Below are positions 20,469-20,698 of a stretch of DNA of 20,698 nucleotides, one piece after another. Position 1 is the stretch's first letter, and every line of letters starts with the position of its first letter. The stretch is from Clostridia bacterium (lineage in GTDB: Bacteria; Bacillota_A; Clostridia; Christensenellales; Aristaeellaceae). The stretch lies in the NCBI GenBank assembly GCA_017430945.1, contig JAFRMB010000154.1, positions 1 to 20,698 on the forward strand, read 5' to 3'. Under the pieces are notes generated by a model. The model did not search any database. It saw nothing but the letters and a program-made list of their open reading frames with translations, and had not been told where the DNA came from. The position numbers and the translations under genes were made by a program.

Positions 20469-20698
20469 TCTGTTTTTCCTCCTCTGATTTCCTGCTCATA
20501 CAGGTAAAAATCGGTCCACCCGGTATTCTCCGCGTACCAGTGCTGTTTTCCGCAGAATACAAATCCCAGCGACTCGTAGAACCGCTGTGCGGGAATGTTC
20601 GACGCGAGCGTATCCAGCCGAAACGCCTTCATCCCACCTTCAGCCGCCATGCCGAGCGCTTTGCGCATCATGGCTCTACCGACCCCCGCGCCCTGGTA
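20465..20698 (-). CDS. GNAT-family N-acetyltransferase, C-terminal part
   Basis: The frame is open to the right edge of the window, so its start is outside. The visible 77 residues begin YQGAGVGRAMMRKALGMA, which is the acetyl-CoA loop (Q-x-x-G-x-G), followed by FRLDTLASNIPAQRFYESLG, the standard motif B helix, and FVFCGKQHWY. Its TGA overlaps the next gene in ATGA, making it an upstream member of the five-gene - strand operon. Confidence 0.88.
   Translation of the reverse strand, partial: YQGAGVGRAMMRKALGMAAEGGMKAFRLDTLASNIPAQRFYESLGFVFCGKQHWYAENTGWTDFYLYEQEIRGGKTE

Overview
The window looks like the chromosome of a GC-rich, clostridial-type Firmicute (Bacillota), possibly a gut anaerobe. 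The evidence is a histidine operon that starts with hisZ and a short-form hisG, strong AGGAGG-type ribosome binding sites, sigma-A-like promoters, and a Firmicute-flavoured accessory set (GyrI-like, YjdF, DUF998, TfoX-N). I cannot name the genus.

Region 1 (1-8310) is a complete, compact histidine biosynthesis operon on the + strand, hisZ-G-D-C-B-H-A-F-IE. Most genes overlap or sit a few bases apart, and a strong intrinsic terminator closes the operon. A palindrome sits inside the spacer of the best hisZ promoter, as expected for a repressor operator. The 650 bases upstream hold no convincing gene but are rich in inverted repeats. No histidinol-phosphate phosphatase gene is in the cluster.

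Region 2 (8346-10807) is a divergent pair. cysE (serine O-acetyltransferase) runs leftward and an RlmD/RumA-type 23S rRNA (uracil-5) methyltransferase runs rightward, each behind a clear promoter. The cysE transcript has a leader of about 275 nt. It encodes a 34-residue peptide with five Cys codons in two runs (CC, two Gly and an Asn between, then CCC), followed by an intrinsic terminator and a segment able to pair with that terminator's 5' arm. This is the layout of a trp-style ribosome-mediated attenuator, here apparently sensing cysteinyl-tRNA, and is the most interesting signal in the window.

Region 3 (about 10,800-14,460) is a less GC-rich accessory island with different codon use. It holds a TfoX-N protein, a broken GyrI-like gene, a GNAT acetyltransferase, a HEAT-repeat protein, a serine beta-lactamase-like hydrolase and the tail of a serine recombinase. 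Three copies of a 37-nt hairpin repeat punctuate it. Two of these belong to a 115-nt direct repeat that includes the last codons of the beta-lactamase gene, so the island has been rearranged.

Region 4 (14,531-15,738) is a single fucO-type iron-dependent lactaldehyde/propanediol dehydrogenase with a perfect terminator.

Region 5 (15,984-20,698, all - strand) starts, in transcription order, with a tightly coupled operon of GNAT (cut by the window edge), GyrI-like, a small conserved protein, a flavodoxin-fold reductase and YjdF. Successive ATGA overlaps suggest a xenobiotic or redox stress role. Downstream come a DUF998 membrane protein, a decayed flavodoxin-fold gene, an unknown membrane protein and a protein that may be a divergent relative of ferredoxin-dependent bilin reductases.
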